From: Bacteroidales bacterium
Lineage (GTDB): Bacteria; Bacteroidota; Bacteroidia; Bacteroidales; F082
DNA length: 64,000 nt
Assembly (NCBI GenBank): GCA_030690365.1
Contig: JAUYGX010000033.1
Span: forward strand, 1-64,000
Direction of reading: 5' to 3'
Position 1 is the first letter of the stretch. Every line of letters starts with the position of its first letter. The notes below the pieces were generated by a model. That model was given only the letters and a program-made list of their open reading frames with translations, was not told the origin of the DNA and did not search any database. A program made the translations under genes and the position numbers. This document shows, in pieces, positions 9,660 through 18,338 of the stretch.

Positions 9660-11435
9660 ATGAAAAAACAAATTATTGTGGGATTGGGAAGTTGCGGTAT
9701 TGCGGCCGGTGCAGGCAAGGTATTCGCCAAAGCCCAGTCGCTGATCGAAACCGGAAACTTCGAAGCCGACCTTAAACAAACCAGTTGCATTGGTATGTGC
9801 TACAAAGAGCCACTGGTAGAGGTTGTGGACGAAAAAGGCCATTACATTTATGGCGACATGGATGTGAAAAAACTGGAAGAACTATTCGAAAAACATATAA
9901 AAAACAATGTGGTAATCGAAGATTACGTGGTTGAGTCGGATGTGATCAAAGGCCACGAATCTCATTACTTCGCCGGACAGGTTAAAATCGCCCTGCGCAA
10001 TTGCGGATACATGGATCCCGAATCTATCGAAGAAGCTGAAGCACGCAAGGCTTACCAGGCCATCCGTAAAATTGCAGCCGATAAAGTAAGCCCTGAAGAG
10101 GTGATCCAAACTGTTTTCGATTCCGGCATCCGTGGTCGTGGAGGCGGTGGTTTTCCAACCGGTCTTAAATGGCGCTTTGCGCGAAACAGCCAAAGCGACG
10201 AAAAATATATCATCTGCAATGCCGACGAAGGCGATCCTGGTGCTTTCATGGACCGGTCGCTACTCGAAGGCGACCCGCATGCCGTTCTCGAAGGGATGAT
10301 CATCGGCGCCTATGCCATGAAAGCAACAGGCGGTGTTATCTATTGCCGTGCCGAATACCCCCTGGCCATCAAGCGCCTGAACATCGCGTTGATGCAGGCC
10401 CGTACCAAAGGATATCTGGGTAAAAACATCCTCGGAATCGAAGGTTTTGACCTGGACATTTTCGTTAAGGAAGGTGCTGGCGCTTTTGTATGTGGTGAAG
10501 AAACGGCCCTGATTGCGTCCGTTGAAGGCGAACGCGGAATGCCCCGCAAACGGCCTCCTTTCCCGGCCGAACGGGGTCTCTGGAATAAACCCACCAACAT
10601 CAACAATGTTGAGACTTTTGCCAACATACCCTACATCGTTTTGAATGGGGCCGATGCCTACAACAAGTACGGCACTGAAAAAAGCAAAGGAACCAAGGTG
10701 TTTGCCCTTACGGGAAAAATCAAACATGGTGGTTTGGTGGAAGTGCCCATGGGCGTTTCCATTCGCGAGATTATTTACGATTTGGGAGGCGGCATTCAGG
10801 AAGATAAAAAATTCAAGGCGGTGCAGCTGGGAGGTCCTTCCGGGGGATGTATCCCCGAATCGCTTATCGATACCAAAGTGGATTACGATTCGGTAAATGC
10901 TACCGGAGCCATCATGGGTTCTGGTGGGATGGTGGTGATGGACGAAACAACCTGCATGGTCGACATGGCCAGGTTCTTCCTTAACTTCACACAGGAGGAA
11001 TCCTGCGGAAAATGTACGTTTTGCCGCATTGGAACCAAACGCATGCTCGAAATTCTTACCCGCATTACCCACGGTGAAGGCAAAGAAGGAGACATTGAAC
11101 TACTACAGGAACTTTCTCAACAAATTAAAGATGGTTCGCTTTGCGGGCTGGGTCAAACGGCTCCCAATCCGGTTTTAACCACCATCAAGTATTTCCGCGA
11201 TGAGTACGAAGCCCACATAAAAGATAAAAGATGTCCTGCCAAGAATTGCAAGGCACTCCTGACCTATGAAGTGATTCCTGAAAATTGTACCGGCTGTACG
11301 GTTTGTGCCGTCAAGTGTCCATCAGGTTGTATTGATGGTTCCCGCAAGGAAATTCATTTCATCAACCAGGAAGCCTGTATTAAGTGTGGTGAATGTTTTG
11401 CCGGTTGTAATTTCGAAGCCATCAGGGTTTATTAG
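9660..11435 (+). CDS. NuoF/HydB-like NADH-binding flavoprotein subunit
   Basis: This 591-residue subunit binds NADH, FMN and several Fe-S clusters. In order there is a thioredoxin-like ferredoxin segment (Cys12, and CIGMC at 43-47, so only three clear Cys ligands), the FMN loop GRGGGGFPTGLKW, the NAD-binding EGDPGAFMDR, and the NuoF [4Fe-4S] motif ESCGKCTFCRIG with SLCGLG. The C-terminus has two added [4Fe-4S] motifs, CTGCTVCAVKCPSGC and CIKCGECFAGC. This layout is that of HydB of electron-bifurcating hydrogenases and of Bfu/Stn-type B subunits, not that of complex I NuoF. It lies 63 bases after the NuoE-like gene and 26 before the large subunit. Confidence 0.9.
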   Translation: MKKQIIVGLGSCGIAAGAGKVFAKAQSLIETGNFEADLKQTSCIGMCYKEPLVEVVDEKGHYIYGDMDVKKLEELFEKHIKNNVVIEDYVVESDVIKGHESHYFAGQVKIALRNCGYMDPESIEEAEARKAYQAIRKIAADKVSPEEVIQTVFDSGIRGRGGGGFPTGLKWRFARNSQSDEKYIICNADEGDPGAFMDRSLLEGDPHAVLEGMIIGAYAMKATGGVIYCRAEYPLAIKRLNIALMQARTKGYLGKNILGIEGFDLDIFVKEGAGAFVCGEETALIASVEGERGMPRKRPPFPAERGLWNKPTNINNVETFANIPYIVLNGADAYNKYGTEKSKGTKVFALTGKIKHGGLVEVPMGVSIREIIYDLGGGIQEDKKFKAVQLGGPSGGCIPESLIDTKVDYDSVNATGAIMGSGGMVVMDETTCMVDMARFFLNFTQEESCGKCTFCRIGTKRMLEILTRITHGEGKEGDIELLQELSQQIKDGSLCGLGQTAPNPVLTTIKYFRDEYEAHIKDKRCPAKNCKALLTYEVIPENCTGCTVCAVKCPSGCIDGSRKEIHFINQEACIKCGECFAGCNFEAIRVY

Positions 11436-11461
11436 TCAACGCATTAAATTGATTTTGAATT

Positions 11462-14400
11462 ATGAGTGAGACCATCAATATAAAACTGAACGGAAAAGTT
11501 GTAGAAGGCATTCAGGGTGAATATATCCTGGATGTGGCACGACGCAATAACATCGAAATTCCGACCCTGTGCAACGATCCGCGGCTCGATCCTTTTTCCT
11601 CTTGCTTTGTGTGTGTGGTGGAGATTGAGGGCATGCGCGGGCTTCACCCAAGCTGTTCCACACGGATTATGCCGGGAATGAACATCGTCACCGACAACGA
11701 AAAAGTACATCAGTCGCGCAAGACAGCGCTCGATTTGATCATGAGTAACCACTATGCCGACTGTCAGGCTCCCTGTATTCAAACCTGTCCGGCCAATGTG
11801 GACGTACAGGGCTATATTTCGCTCATCGACAAGGGGATGTACCACGAAGCGGTGGCGTTGATCAAGGAGGTGAATCCGTTGCCTGCCATCTGCGGTCGTG
11901 TATGCGTGCGCCCTTGTGAGGCCGCTTGCCGCCGTAACCTGATGGATGAAGGTGCTCCTGTGGGCATTGATTACATGAAACGCTTTGCCAGCGACTGGGA
12001 TCTGGATTCTGAAAATCATTTCAAACCGGAAGTAGCACCTTCAACAGGTAAAAATGTGGCCATCATCGGAGCAGGTCCGGGCGGACTTTCTGCGGCCTAT
12101 TTCCTGCAACAAAAAGGACATCAGTGCGATATCTTTGAAGCCGGCCCAAAACCCGGCGGTTGGTTGCGTTATGGAATTCCGGAGTACCGGTTGCCAAACG
12201 ATCTGCTGGACAAAGAAATTGAAACCATTACCGAATTGGGAACCAACATTTATTGTGGTAAGAATCTGGGTGTGAATTTATCCTATGCCGACATTGCAAA
12301 GGAATACGATGCCACTATCCTTACCATCGGTTCGCAAAAAGGAACCTTAATAGGAACTCCCGGCGATGATGCCGAAAATGTATTTTCAGGGATTGATTTT
12401 CTGAAAAACATGGAGATGACAGGCAAGCCTGCCGATTTCACAGGAAAGAAAATCATGGTGGTAGGTGGTGGAAACACAGCCATGGACTGTTGCCGTACTT
12501 CCATCCGTTGCGGAAGTACCGATGTTAAAGTCGTGTACCGCCGTACCGAAAAGGAAATGCCTGCCAATCCAATCGAAATCCACGAATCGAAGCTCGAAGG
12601 GGTGGAATATTTATTCCTGAACAATCCTGTTCAGGTAAACAAAGATGCTGAAGGCAAGCTGAAATCGGTTACCTTGATAAAAATGGAATTGGGTGAGCCC
12701 GATGCTTCCGGCAGAAGACGTCCGGTACCAGTGGAAGGTTCTGAATATGAGCTGGAAGTGGATTATATCCTGGCAGCCATCGGGCAAAAAACAGAGGTAA
12801 ACTTCATTGATGACATCAATAAATTTGCACCGGAAGGCCAGCTGGCGCTTTCCCGCTGGGGCGATATTGGAGCCGATAAAAATACCCTCCAGACCGGAAT
12901 TCCCAGTGTGTTTGCAGCTGGTGACGGCGTTACAGGACCGGCCACCATCATCGAAGCCATTGCCCAAGCCAGGAAAGCCTCTCTCTCCTGCCATCAATTC
13001 CTGAGTGGCGAAGGGTTGGCTCCTCAAAAAAGACCTTTCCTGAGCAAAAAGGACCACTTCAAAAAGCAAATTCCGGCTGATTTTGTCGACAGTTATGTTC
13101 ATCAAACACGGGAAGAAATGCCCACCCTCGATCCGGATAACCGCATCAATTTTAAAGAAGTGGAGTTGGGATATGTGGATGAAACAGTGGCCAGGAATGA
13201 AGCCCAGCGTTGCCTGGAGTGTGGTTGTCAGGAATTTTTACACTGCGATTTGCAGCGCTATTCAGATGAATACGGTGTGGATCAGGAGAAATTTGCCGGT
13301 GATTTTAACGAGTATCGTGTAGATTTTTCACATCCTTTTGTAGAAATCGACAACAACAAATGTATCCTGTGTTCGCGGTGTATCCGCATATGCAGTGAAT
13401 TGGCCGGCGACAATGCCCTGGGCTTGGTAAACCGTGGATTTAGTACCTATGTGGCTCCAAGTTTGGGCAACAAACTTACAGATACCCATTGCCAGTCGTG
13501 TGGTTTGTGTATCGACACTTGTCCGACAGGTGCAATCTCCGAAAACTTCCTGTTTAAACCAGGCCCGGTAAAAGAAAAGGCACTTGAAGCCATCGACAAT
13601 TATGGTTCTGAAGGTGTTAGCATGAACCTGATGTCGCATAAGAATAATTTTGTGATGCGTGTAGAAGGCCGCCCAGGGCTTGTCAATGAGCAGGGAAGCA
13701 TCGGCCGCAAGGCGAAATTTGGCTACCGTTACCTCAATTCTTCTTCAAGGATTAAAACACCCATGCTGAACAAGGGTGATGCTTTCGTACCCATTACCTT
13801 TGAGGCAGCTTACGAATTAATTGCTCAGAATATAAAGGGAGTCGCTCCTAATGAGACTGCCGTATTTGCAGGCGCACGTCTCACCAACGAAGAAATCTAT
13901 CTGGTTCAGAAATGGGCCAGAAAAGGCATTAAAACACCGTTTATTTCCAATTTCCATTATTTGGGCAGGGGCAGGGGATATGCCATTAATTCACAAAAAA
14001 ATGTTCCTTTCGACCAACTTGCCGGGGCCTCAAAAATTTATGTTCTTGGTGCTGATCTGGCTGAAGATCATGATTATGTCGGGTTTCTGGTAAACAATGC
14101 AAGGGTCAAAAAAGGAGTGAAGGTAGAGTTGATTTCTACCAACACCAATCCAGGTTCATTGCACAAGGTGGACAACCATCTGACTATAAAGGATTATTAC
14201 TCTTTTGTAAAAGCGGCCAACATGTACCTGGTGAAAAAAAGGTTGCAAAACCAGATGTACATCGATGCTAACACAACAGGCTTTGAGGAGTATGTAAAAC
14301 CCATTCATGAATGGGTTTTACATGACATGTGCCTCAAAGCCGGCGTTTCAATGGATAACCTCGAAAACTGGGCACTGGCCTATAACAATGAGATGAACGC

Positions 14401-15109
14401 CGTGGTCGTTTTCTCTGAAAAGTACATCACCGCCAACACCAGCCGTGAGTTGTACAACCTGGCGATGATTACAGGCAAATTGGGTAAAACTTCAAGCGGA
14501 CTTATGCCTCTTAAGGAGAAAAACAATTCACAGGGATTGTTTGATATGGGTGGCTTTGGTTGCATCAAAACAGGTGGAATTGAAATTCCGCGTGGCGACC
14601 GGCCTAAGATGAAACAAGAACTTCGAAACAAAGGGTTTAAAAACATCGTGGTTTTTGGTGAAGATCCCATCGGAACAGCTATAGATAAAACTGAGGTTTC
14701 CGGTTGGTTTGCCGATGTGCCTTTTGTAGTGGTTCAGGATTATTTTATGACGGAAACCGCTAAATGTGCACATCTGGTTTTACCTGCTTCTTTCCCCATG
14801 GAATCGGCAGGAAGTTTTACTAATACGCAAAAAGTACTACAGCAATTCGACCGTCAAATGGAACCAAAAATCGGGCAAACCAACCTCGATCAGCTGATTT
14901 CGTTGGGAAAACAATTTGAACTGAATGGATTGTCGGATGCAGGTGAGGTGTTTTCTGAAATAATAGGACATCTTTCTGTATTGGAAGACCAGCCCATGGC
15001 ATTCATGCATACCGATGGTAATTCACCAGAGCGGATGTTTAACCACGGTTGCGATTACCTGATGAAGCGCTTCGACGATGAATTTCAAGAGGCTTTTAAT
15101 CGATATTAA
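11462..15109 (+). CDS. NuoG/GltD/formate-dehydrogenase-like fused large redox subunit
   Basis: A 1215-residue fusion. Residues 1-100 form a NuoG-type [2Fe-2S] domain (CNDPRLDPFSSCFVC). A GltD-like part follows: the Fe-S segment CQAPCIQTCPANVDVQGY, the FAD site IIGAGPGGLSAAYFLQQKG, a second nucleotide site VVGGGNTAMDC, and FAAGDGVTGPATIIEA. Next come [4Fe-4S] motifs CILCSRCIRIC and CQSCGLCIDTCPTGA. The last 500 residues resemble the molybdopterin oxidoreductase fold, but no CxxC-xxx-C cluster or Cys/Sec molybdenum ligand was found where one is expected, so that part is probably structural. The GltD part suggests NADPH chemistry, as in NfnB or StnA. Spacing implies an operon with its neighbours. 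The physiological substrate is inferred only. Confidence 0.85.
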   Translation: MSETINIKLNGKVVEGIQGEYILDVARRNNIEIPTLCNDPRLDPFSSCFVCVVEIEGMRGLHPSCSTRIMPGMNIVTDNEKVHQSRKTALDLIMSNHYADCQAPCIQTCPANVDVQGYISLIDKGMYHEAVALIKEVNPLPAICGRVCVRPCEAACRRNLMDEGAPVGIDYMKRFASDWDLDSENHFKPEVAPSTGKNVAIIGAGPGGLSAAYFLQQKGHQCDIFEAGPKPGGWLRYGIPEYRLPNDLLDKEIETITELGTNIYCGKNLGVNLSYADIAKEYDATILTIGSQKGTLIGTPGDDAENVFSGIDFLKNMEMTGKPADFTGKKIMVVGGGNTAMDCCRTSIRCGSTDVKVVYRRTEKEMPANPIEIHESKLEGVEYLFLNNPVQVNKDAEGKLKSVTLIKMELGEPDASGRRRPVPVEGSEYELEVDYILAAIGQKTEVNFIDDINKFAPEGQLALSRWGDIGADKNTLQTGIPSVFAAGDGVTGPATIIEAIAQARKASLSCHQFLSGEGLAPQKRPFLSKKDHFKKQIPADFVDSYVHQTREEMPTLDPDNRINFKEVELGYVDETVARNEAQRCLECGCQEFLHCDLQRYSDEYGVDQEKFAGDFNEYRVDFSHPFVEIDNNKCILCSRCIRICSELAGDNALGLVNRGFSTYVAPSLGNKLTDTHCQSCGLCIDTCPTGAISENFLFKPGPVKEKALEAIDNYGSEGVSMNLMSHKNNFVMRVEGRPGLVNEQGSIGRKAKFGYRYLNSSSRIKTPMLNKGDAFVPITFEAAYELIAQNIKGVAPNETAVFAGARLTNEEIYLVQKWARKGIKTPFISNFHYLGRGRGYAINSQKNVPFDQLAGASKIYVLGADLAEDHDYVGFLVNNARVKKGVKVELISTNTNPGSLHKVDNHLTIKDYYSFVKAANMYLVKKRLQNQMYIDANTTGFEEYVKPIHEWVLHDMCLKAGVSMDNLENWALAYNNEMNAVVVFSEKYITANTSRELYNLAMITGKLGKTSSGLMPLKEKNNSQGLFDMGGFGCIKTGGIEIPRGDRPKMKQELRNKGFKNIVVFGEDPIGTAIDKTEVSGWFADVPFVVVQDYFMTETAKCAHLVLPASFPMESAGSFTNTQKVLQQFDRQMEPKIGQTNLDQLISLGKQFELNGLSDAGEVFSEIIGHLSVLEDQPMAFMHTDGNSPERMFNHGCDYLMKRFDDEFQEAFNRY

Positions 15110-15126
15110 CCCAAAACACAAAAAAC

Positions 15127-16125
15127 ATGGCAGATCTGAGTACAAGATACCTGGGATTAAACTTACGTAACCCGTTGGTGGTAGCCAGTTCGGGACTCAC
15201 CGATTCGTTAACCAAAATCATTGAACTCGAAAAACACGGAGCCGGGGCTGTAGTGCTGAAATCGCTGTTTGAAGAGCAAATCCTGATGGAGGCCGACTAC
15301 CGCATACGTAAAGCAGAAGAGCATGGCGAGTTGTTTGTGGAGTATAGCGAAACTTTCGATTATGCTGATGTTCACATCAAAGAGCAAGAGTTAGGTAACT
15401 ACCTGAAATTGATAGAGGAGGCAAAAAGCACTGTCCGGATTCCGGTAATAGCCAGCATCAATTGCATGTCGACCATCGAATGGACCGATTTTGCAAAGCG
15501 CATCGAAAAAGCCGGAGCAGATGCCCTGGAACTGAACATCTTTGTGGTGCCTTTTAATTTGAAGAATTCGTGCGAAACCAATGAAAAGACCTATTACCAT
15601 GTTCTTCAAAAGGTGAAAAAGGCTGTTCGCATTCCGGTGGCCATTAAAATCAGCCCTTATTTTAGCAACCTGGGCAAGGTGATCAAGGGGCTAGAGGAAA
15701 ATCATGCCGATGGTGTGGTTTTGTTTAACCGGTTTACTAGCCCCGACATCGACATCTACAACATAAAAACCACTGTGGCAGAGGTGTTGAGTTCTCCGGT
15801 GGAGATGGCCAATTCGTTGCGCTGGGTGGCCATGATGGCTAAACGGGTAAACATGGATTTGGCTGCCACTACCGGCATTCATAATGGCGAAGCAGTGGTG
15901 AAACAGTTGCTGGCCGGTGCCACTGTGGTACAAATGGCTTCGGCTTTGTACATAAACGGTCCTGCATATATCGAAAAAGTACTTGCCTTTGTAACCAACT
16001 GGATGGATGAAAAGGGGTTTGAAACCCTGTATCAGGTTCGTGGCAAGCTTAGTCAGGCAACCACCGTTAATCCGGAAGTGTATGAACGTCTTCAGTTTAT
16101 GAAGTATTTTAGCGAATACAAGTAA
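15127..16125 (+). CDS. Dihydroorotate dehydrogenase-like FMN TIM-barrel protein
   Basis: This 332-residue protein matches the dihydroorotate dehydrogenase/PreA superfamily, FMN-binding TIM barrels. Seen are the opening LRNPLVVASSGLTDS, the central ADALELNIFVVP, PVAIKISPYFSN and the phosphate-binding end AATTGIHNGEAVVKQLLAGA. The usual NxSCPN catalytic loop is replaced by LNIFVVPFN, so true dihydroorotate oxidation is doubtful. It follows the large redox subunit by 17 bases and is surely cotranscribed. It may feed electrons into the complex or use its product; the substrate is not known. A weak six-base-pair stem (ATCTCT/AGAGAT) lies just after the stop at 16137-16154. Confidence 0.8.
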   Translation: MADLSTRYLGLNLRNPLVVASSGLTDSLTKIIELEKHGAGAVVLKSLFEEQILMEADYRIRKAEEHGELFVEYSETFDYADVHIKEQELGNYLKLIEEAKSTVRIPVIASINCMSTIEWTDFAKRIEKAGADALELNIFVVPFNLKNSCETNEKTYYHVLQKVKKAVRIPVAIKISPYFSNLGKVIKGLEENHADGVVLFNRFTSPDIDIYNIKTTVAEVLSSPVEMANSLRWVAMMAKRVNMDLAATTGIHNGEAVVKQLLAGATVVQMASALYINGPAYIEKVLAFVTNWMDEKGFETLYQVRGKLSQATTVNPEVYERLQFMKYFSEYK

Positions 16126-16309
16126 TTGATTGTTTGATCTCTCTTTCTAGAGATTTATCTCTGTCAAACTGGTATATCCATTGTGAAAATAGTTCAATCG
16201 TTGTGGTCCGGTGGGGTCTACATTCCCCAAATCCGCCCTTACAAATGGACTTTTTTACATATTACCTCTAATTTATATTTATTCTTTCATTTTCAAAAGG
16301 GCAAAATGC

Positions 16310-16317
16310 TATTTTTG
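16310..16317 (+). promoter_or_regulatory. Bacteroidota -7 promoter box (TATTTTTG)
   Basis: TATTTTTG fits TAnnTTTG and would start transcription near 16323, about 40 bases before the ATG at 16364. No clear -33 element was found. Confidence 0.45.
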
Positions 16318-16363
16318 TTTCCTTTAGAATTTACTAACACAAATCAGCCTATATTCCAATTGA

Positions 16364-18256
16364 ATGAAAAAAACAATCCTGATCCTGGAGCTAATATTGG
16401 TTGCCTCTTTAAACCTGCTGGCTCAGAAACAAATTGATTATGCAAGAACAATCAAAACGCAATTCCCGGACGAAGAAGTTGTGATAAGCAAATCGAATAT
16501 TGTAATTGAATTTGAGATTAAGTCGAAATATGGTTTAACGGCCAGTAAGAATATTGAACTGGAATTCATTGCATTAGAGAAAAATACCGAGTTTGTTTAC
16601 CCTGTATTTTATTCGGAGGATGTTAAGTTTGATGAGTTTAAAGCCGGCGATGGCAGCCGTTTGAGAAGCGATGATTATTATACCAGCAATGGTGTTTTTC
16701 ACGACGACATCAAGGTAAAATATTCCATCTTTAAAATACCCTTGTTTGGTTCAAAATCTGACTTAAAAGCCAGGTTGCTTTTTAGCGACACCCGATACTT
16801 ACCGATTGTGGATTTTAGCGAACCCATCGCCATCCTGGAAAAAGAGGTGCAGTTTATCATTCCTTCCGAGGTGGATGTGGACCTTATTCCCATGAATTTT
16901 GAGGGATTTGATATTCAGGTAACGGAGGTTGCCACCAAAAAAGGGCGGATTGTTACTTTTCATGCCAATAACTTGGAAAGCATTTCGGATGAGGAGGATA
17001 TGCCGGCTAAATCGTATATCTATCCACATATCTTTATTCACCTGAAAAGTTATTATAGTGCCGGGAAAAAGGAAAAAGTTTTTGAAACAATTGATGATCA
17101 GTACGATTGGTATAACCAACTGGTGGCAAAAGTTGGAAATGAAACCGATGATCTCACACCAGTTTTAAATCAAATCATTACTCCCGATCAATCGGATGAT
17201 GAAAAAATTGCCGCTATTTTTTATTGGGTACAGGATAACATCCGTTATCTCGCCTTTGAAAATGGCATTGCCGGATTTCAGCCGGCAAGTTGTCAGAAAG
17301 TGCTGAATAACCGCTATGGCGATTGTAAAGGAATGGCCAACCTTACCAGTGAATTGCTTAAAAAGGCCGGGTTCGATGCGCGTTTGGCCTGGCTTGGGAC
17401 GCGGCACCTGGCCTACGACTATTCTATCCCATCCCTGGCCGACGACAACCACATGATTTGTGCCCTTCATCGCAATGATCATTGGCTATTTCTGGATGCA
17501 ACCGAAACTTATAGCAAGATGGGAGAATATGCCGAGCGCATTCAAAACCGACCTGTCCTGATTCAAAATGGGGACAGCTATATTCTTGAAACAGTTCCTA
17601 AATCCACAGATGAACCAAACCTGCAGCAATATACACTCAACCTGGCTTTGGTTGAGGGCTCCGTCATCGAGGGCGATGTAAAGGTCTCATTGGCAAAGGA
17701 ATCGAGGGCCGAATTCATGAACTATTTAAGTGGTGTTCCTTCTAAAAAATGGGAAACGGCCTTAAAATATTACCTGAGTTATGGAAACAACCTGGTTACC
17801 GTAAGTGATGTGCAGATGCCCGGTCTCGGTCGAGATAGTGTGTACACTTTCTCGGGTCATCTCCGGATTACCGATAAAATCAGCACTTTCGACAATGAGA
17901 CTTACGTATATGTGGATCCATTTATGTTTTTCTCAGACTATAAGCTTGATAAAGACCGCAAGTATGCCTTGTGGTTTAATTATAAAAAGAATGTGAAAGT
18001 CGACATACATTTCGAGGTGCCCGAAGGTATGTCAGCGGTTTCGGTGCCGCAAGGAATTCACCTACAGGATGAAGAATTTGATTTCAATGTTGAATTCACC
18101 CGGCAGGGCAAAACCATTCACTACCATATGCTGGCTAAAATTCCGGAGGCCGAAATTTCGGATGATAAATTGATACAATGGAACGATGCCATTACTAAAC
18201 TCGTTGATACCTACCAGCAGCCCATTATATTGAAAAGCGAAACAACAACACAATAA
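16364..18256 (+). CDS. Exported DUF3857/transglutaminase-like protein with intact triad
   Basis: The 630-residue protein begins with a signal peptide (MKKTILILELILVASLNLLAQ). An N-terminal DUF3857-like beta region (to about 260) precedes a transglutaminase-like core. The catalytic residues are visible: Cys in NRYGDCKGMANL (about 320), His in DDNHMICAL, and Asp in WLFLDATE. A C-terminal beta region follows. Proteins of this type are periplasmic or outer-membrane associated in Bacteroidota and their substrates are mostly unknown; protease-like or crosslinking chemistry is possible. The next gene is a distant relative 82 bases downstream on the same strand. Confidence 0.78.
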   Translation: MKKTILILELILVASLNLLAQKQIDYARTIKTQFPDEEVVISKSNIVIEFEIKSKYGLTASKNIELEFIALEKNTEFVYPVFYSEDVKFDEFKAGDGSRLRSDDYYTSNGVFHDDIKVKYSIFKIPLFGSKSDLKARLLFSDTRYLPIVDFSEPIAILEKEVQFIIPSEVDVDLIPMNFEGFDIQVTEVATKKGRIVTFHANNLESISDEEDMPAKSYIYPHIFIHLKSYYSAGKKEKVFETIDDQYDWYNQLVAKVGNETDDLTPVLNQIITPDQSDDEKIAAIFYWVQDNIRYLAFENGIAGFQPASCQKVLNNRYGDCKGMANLTSELLKKAGFDARLAWLGTRHLAYDYSIPSLADDNHMICALHRNDHWLFLDATETYSKMGEYAERIQNRPVLIQNGDSYILETVPKSTDEPNLQQYTLNLALVEGSVIEGDVKVSLAKESRAEFMNYLSGVPSKKWETALKYYLSYGNNLVTVSDVQMPGLGRDSVYTFSGHLRITDKISTFDNETYVYVDPFMFFSDYKLDKDRKYALWFNYKKNVKVDIHFEVPEGMSAVSVPQGIHLQDEEFDFNVEFTRQGKTIHYHMLAKIPEAEISDDKLIQWNDAITKLVDTYQQPIILKSETTTQ

Positions 18257-18338
18257 ATATTCCGGTTGGACATTTGTAACTGACTGGATAACAGTATATA
18301 AATCCAATAGAAAAATTAGTACCATTAAAAAAATAAGA

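Noticed and set aside
10260-11072. 270-residue minus-strand ORF over the NuoF-like gene
   Set aside because: Shadow of the coding frame of a clear NuoF-like protein; composition (His, Phe, Gly-rich) is that of an antisense frame.
9072-15109. Respiratory complex I nuoEFG
   Set aside because: No membrane subunits follow, the NuoF-like subunit has extra ferredoxin motifs and the large subunit contains a GltD-like domain, all unlike complex I.
11462-15109. Molybdenum formate dehydrogenase
   Set aside because: No CxxC-xxx-C cluster or Cys/Sec metal ligand found in the C-terminal fold, so an active Mo enzyme is not supported.
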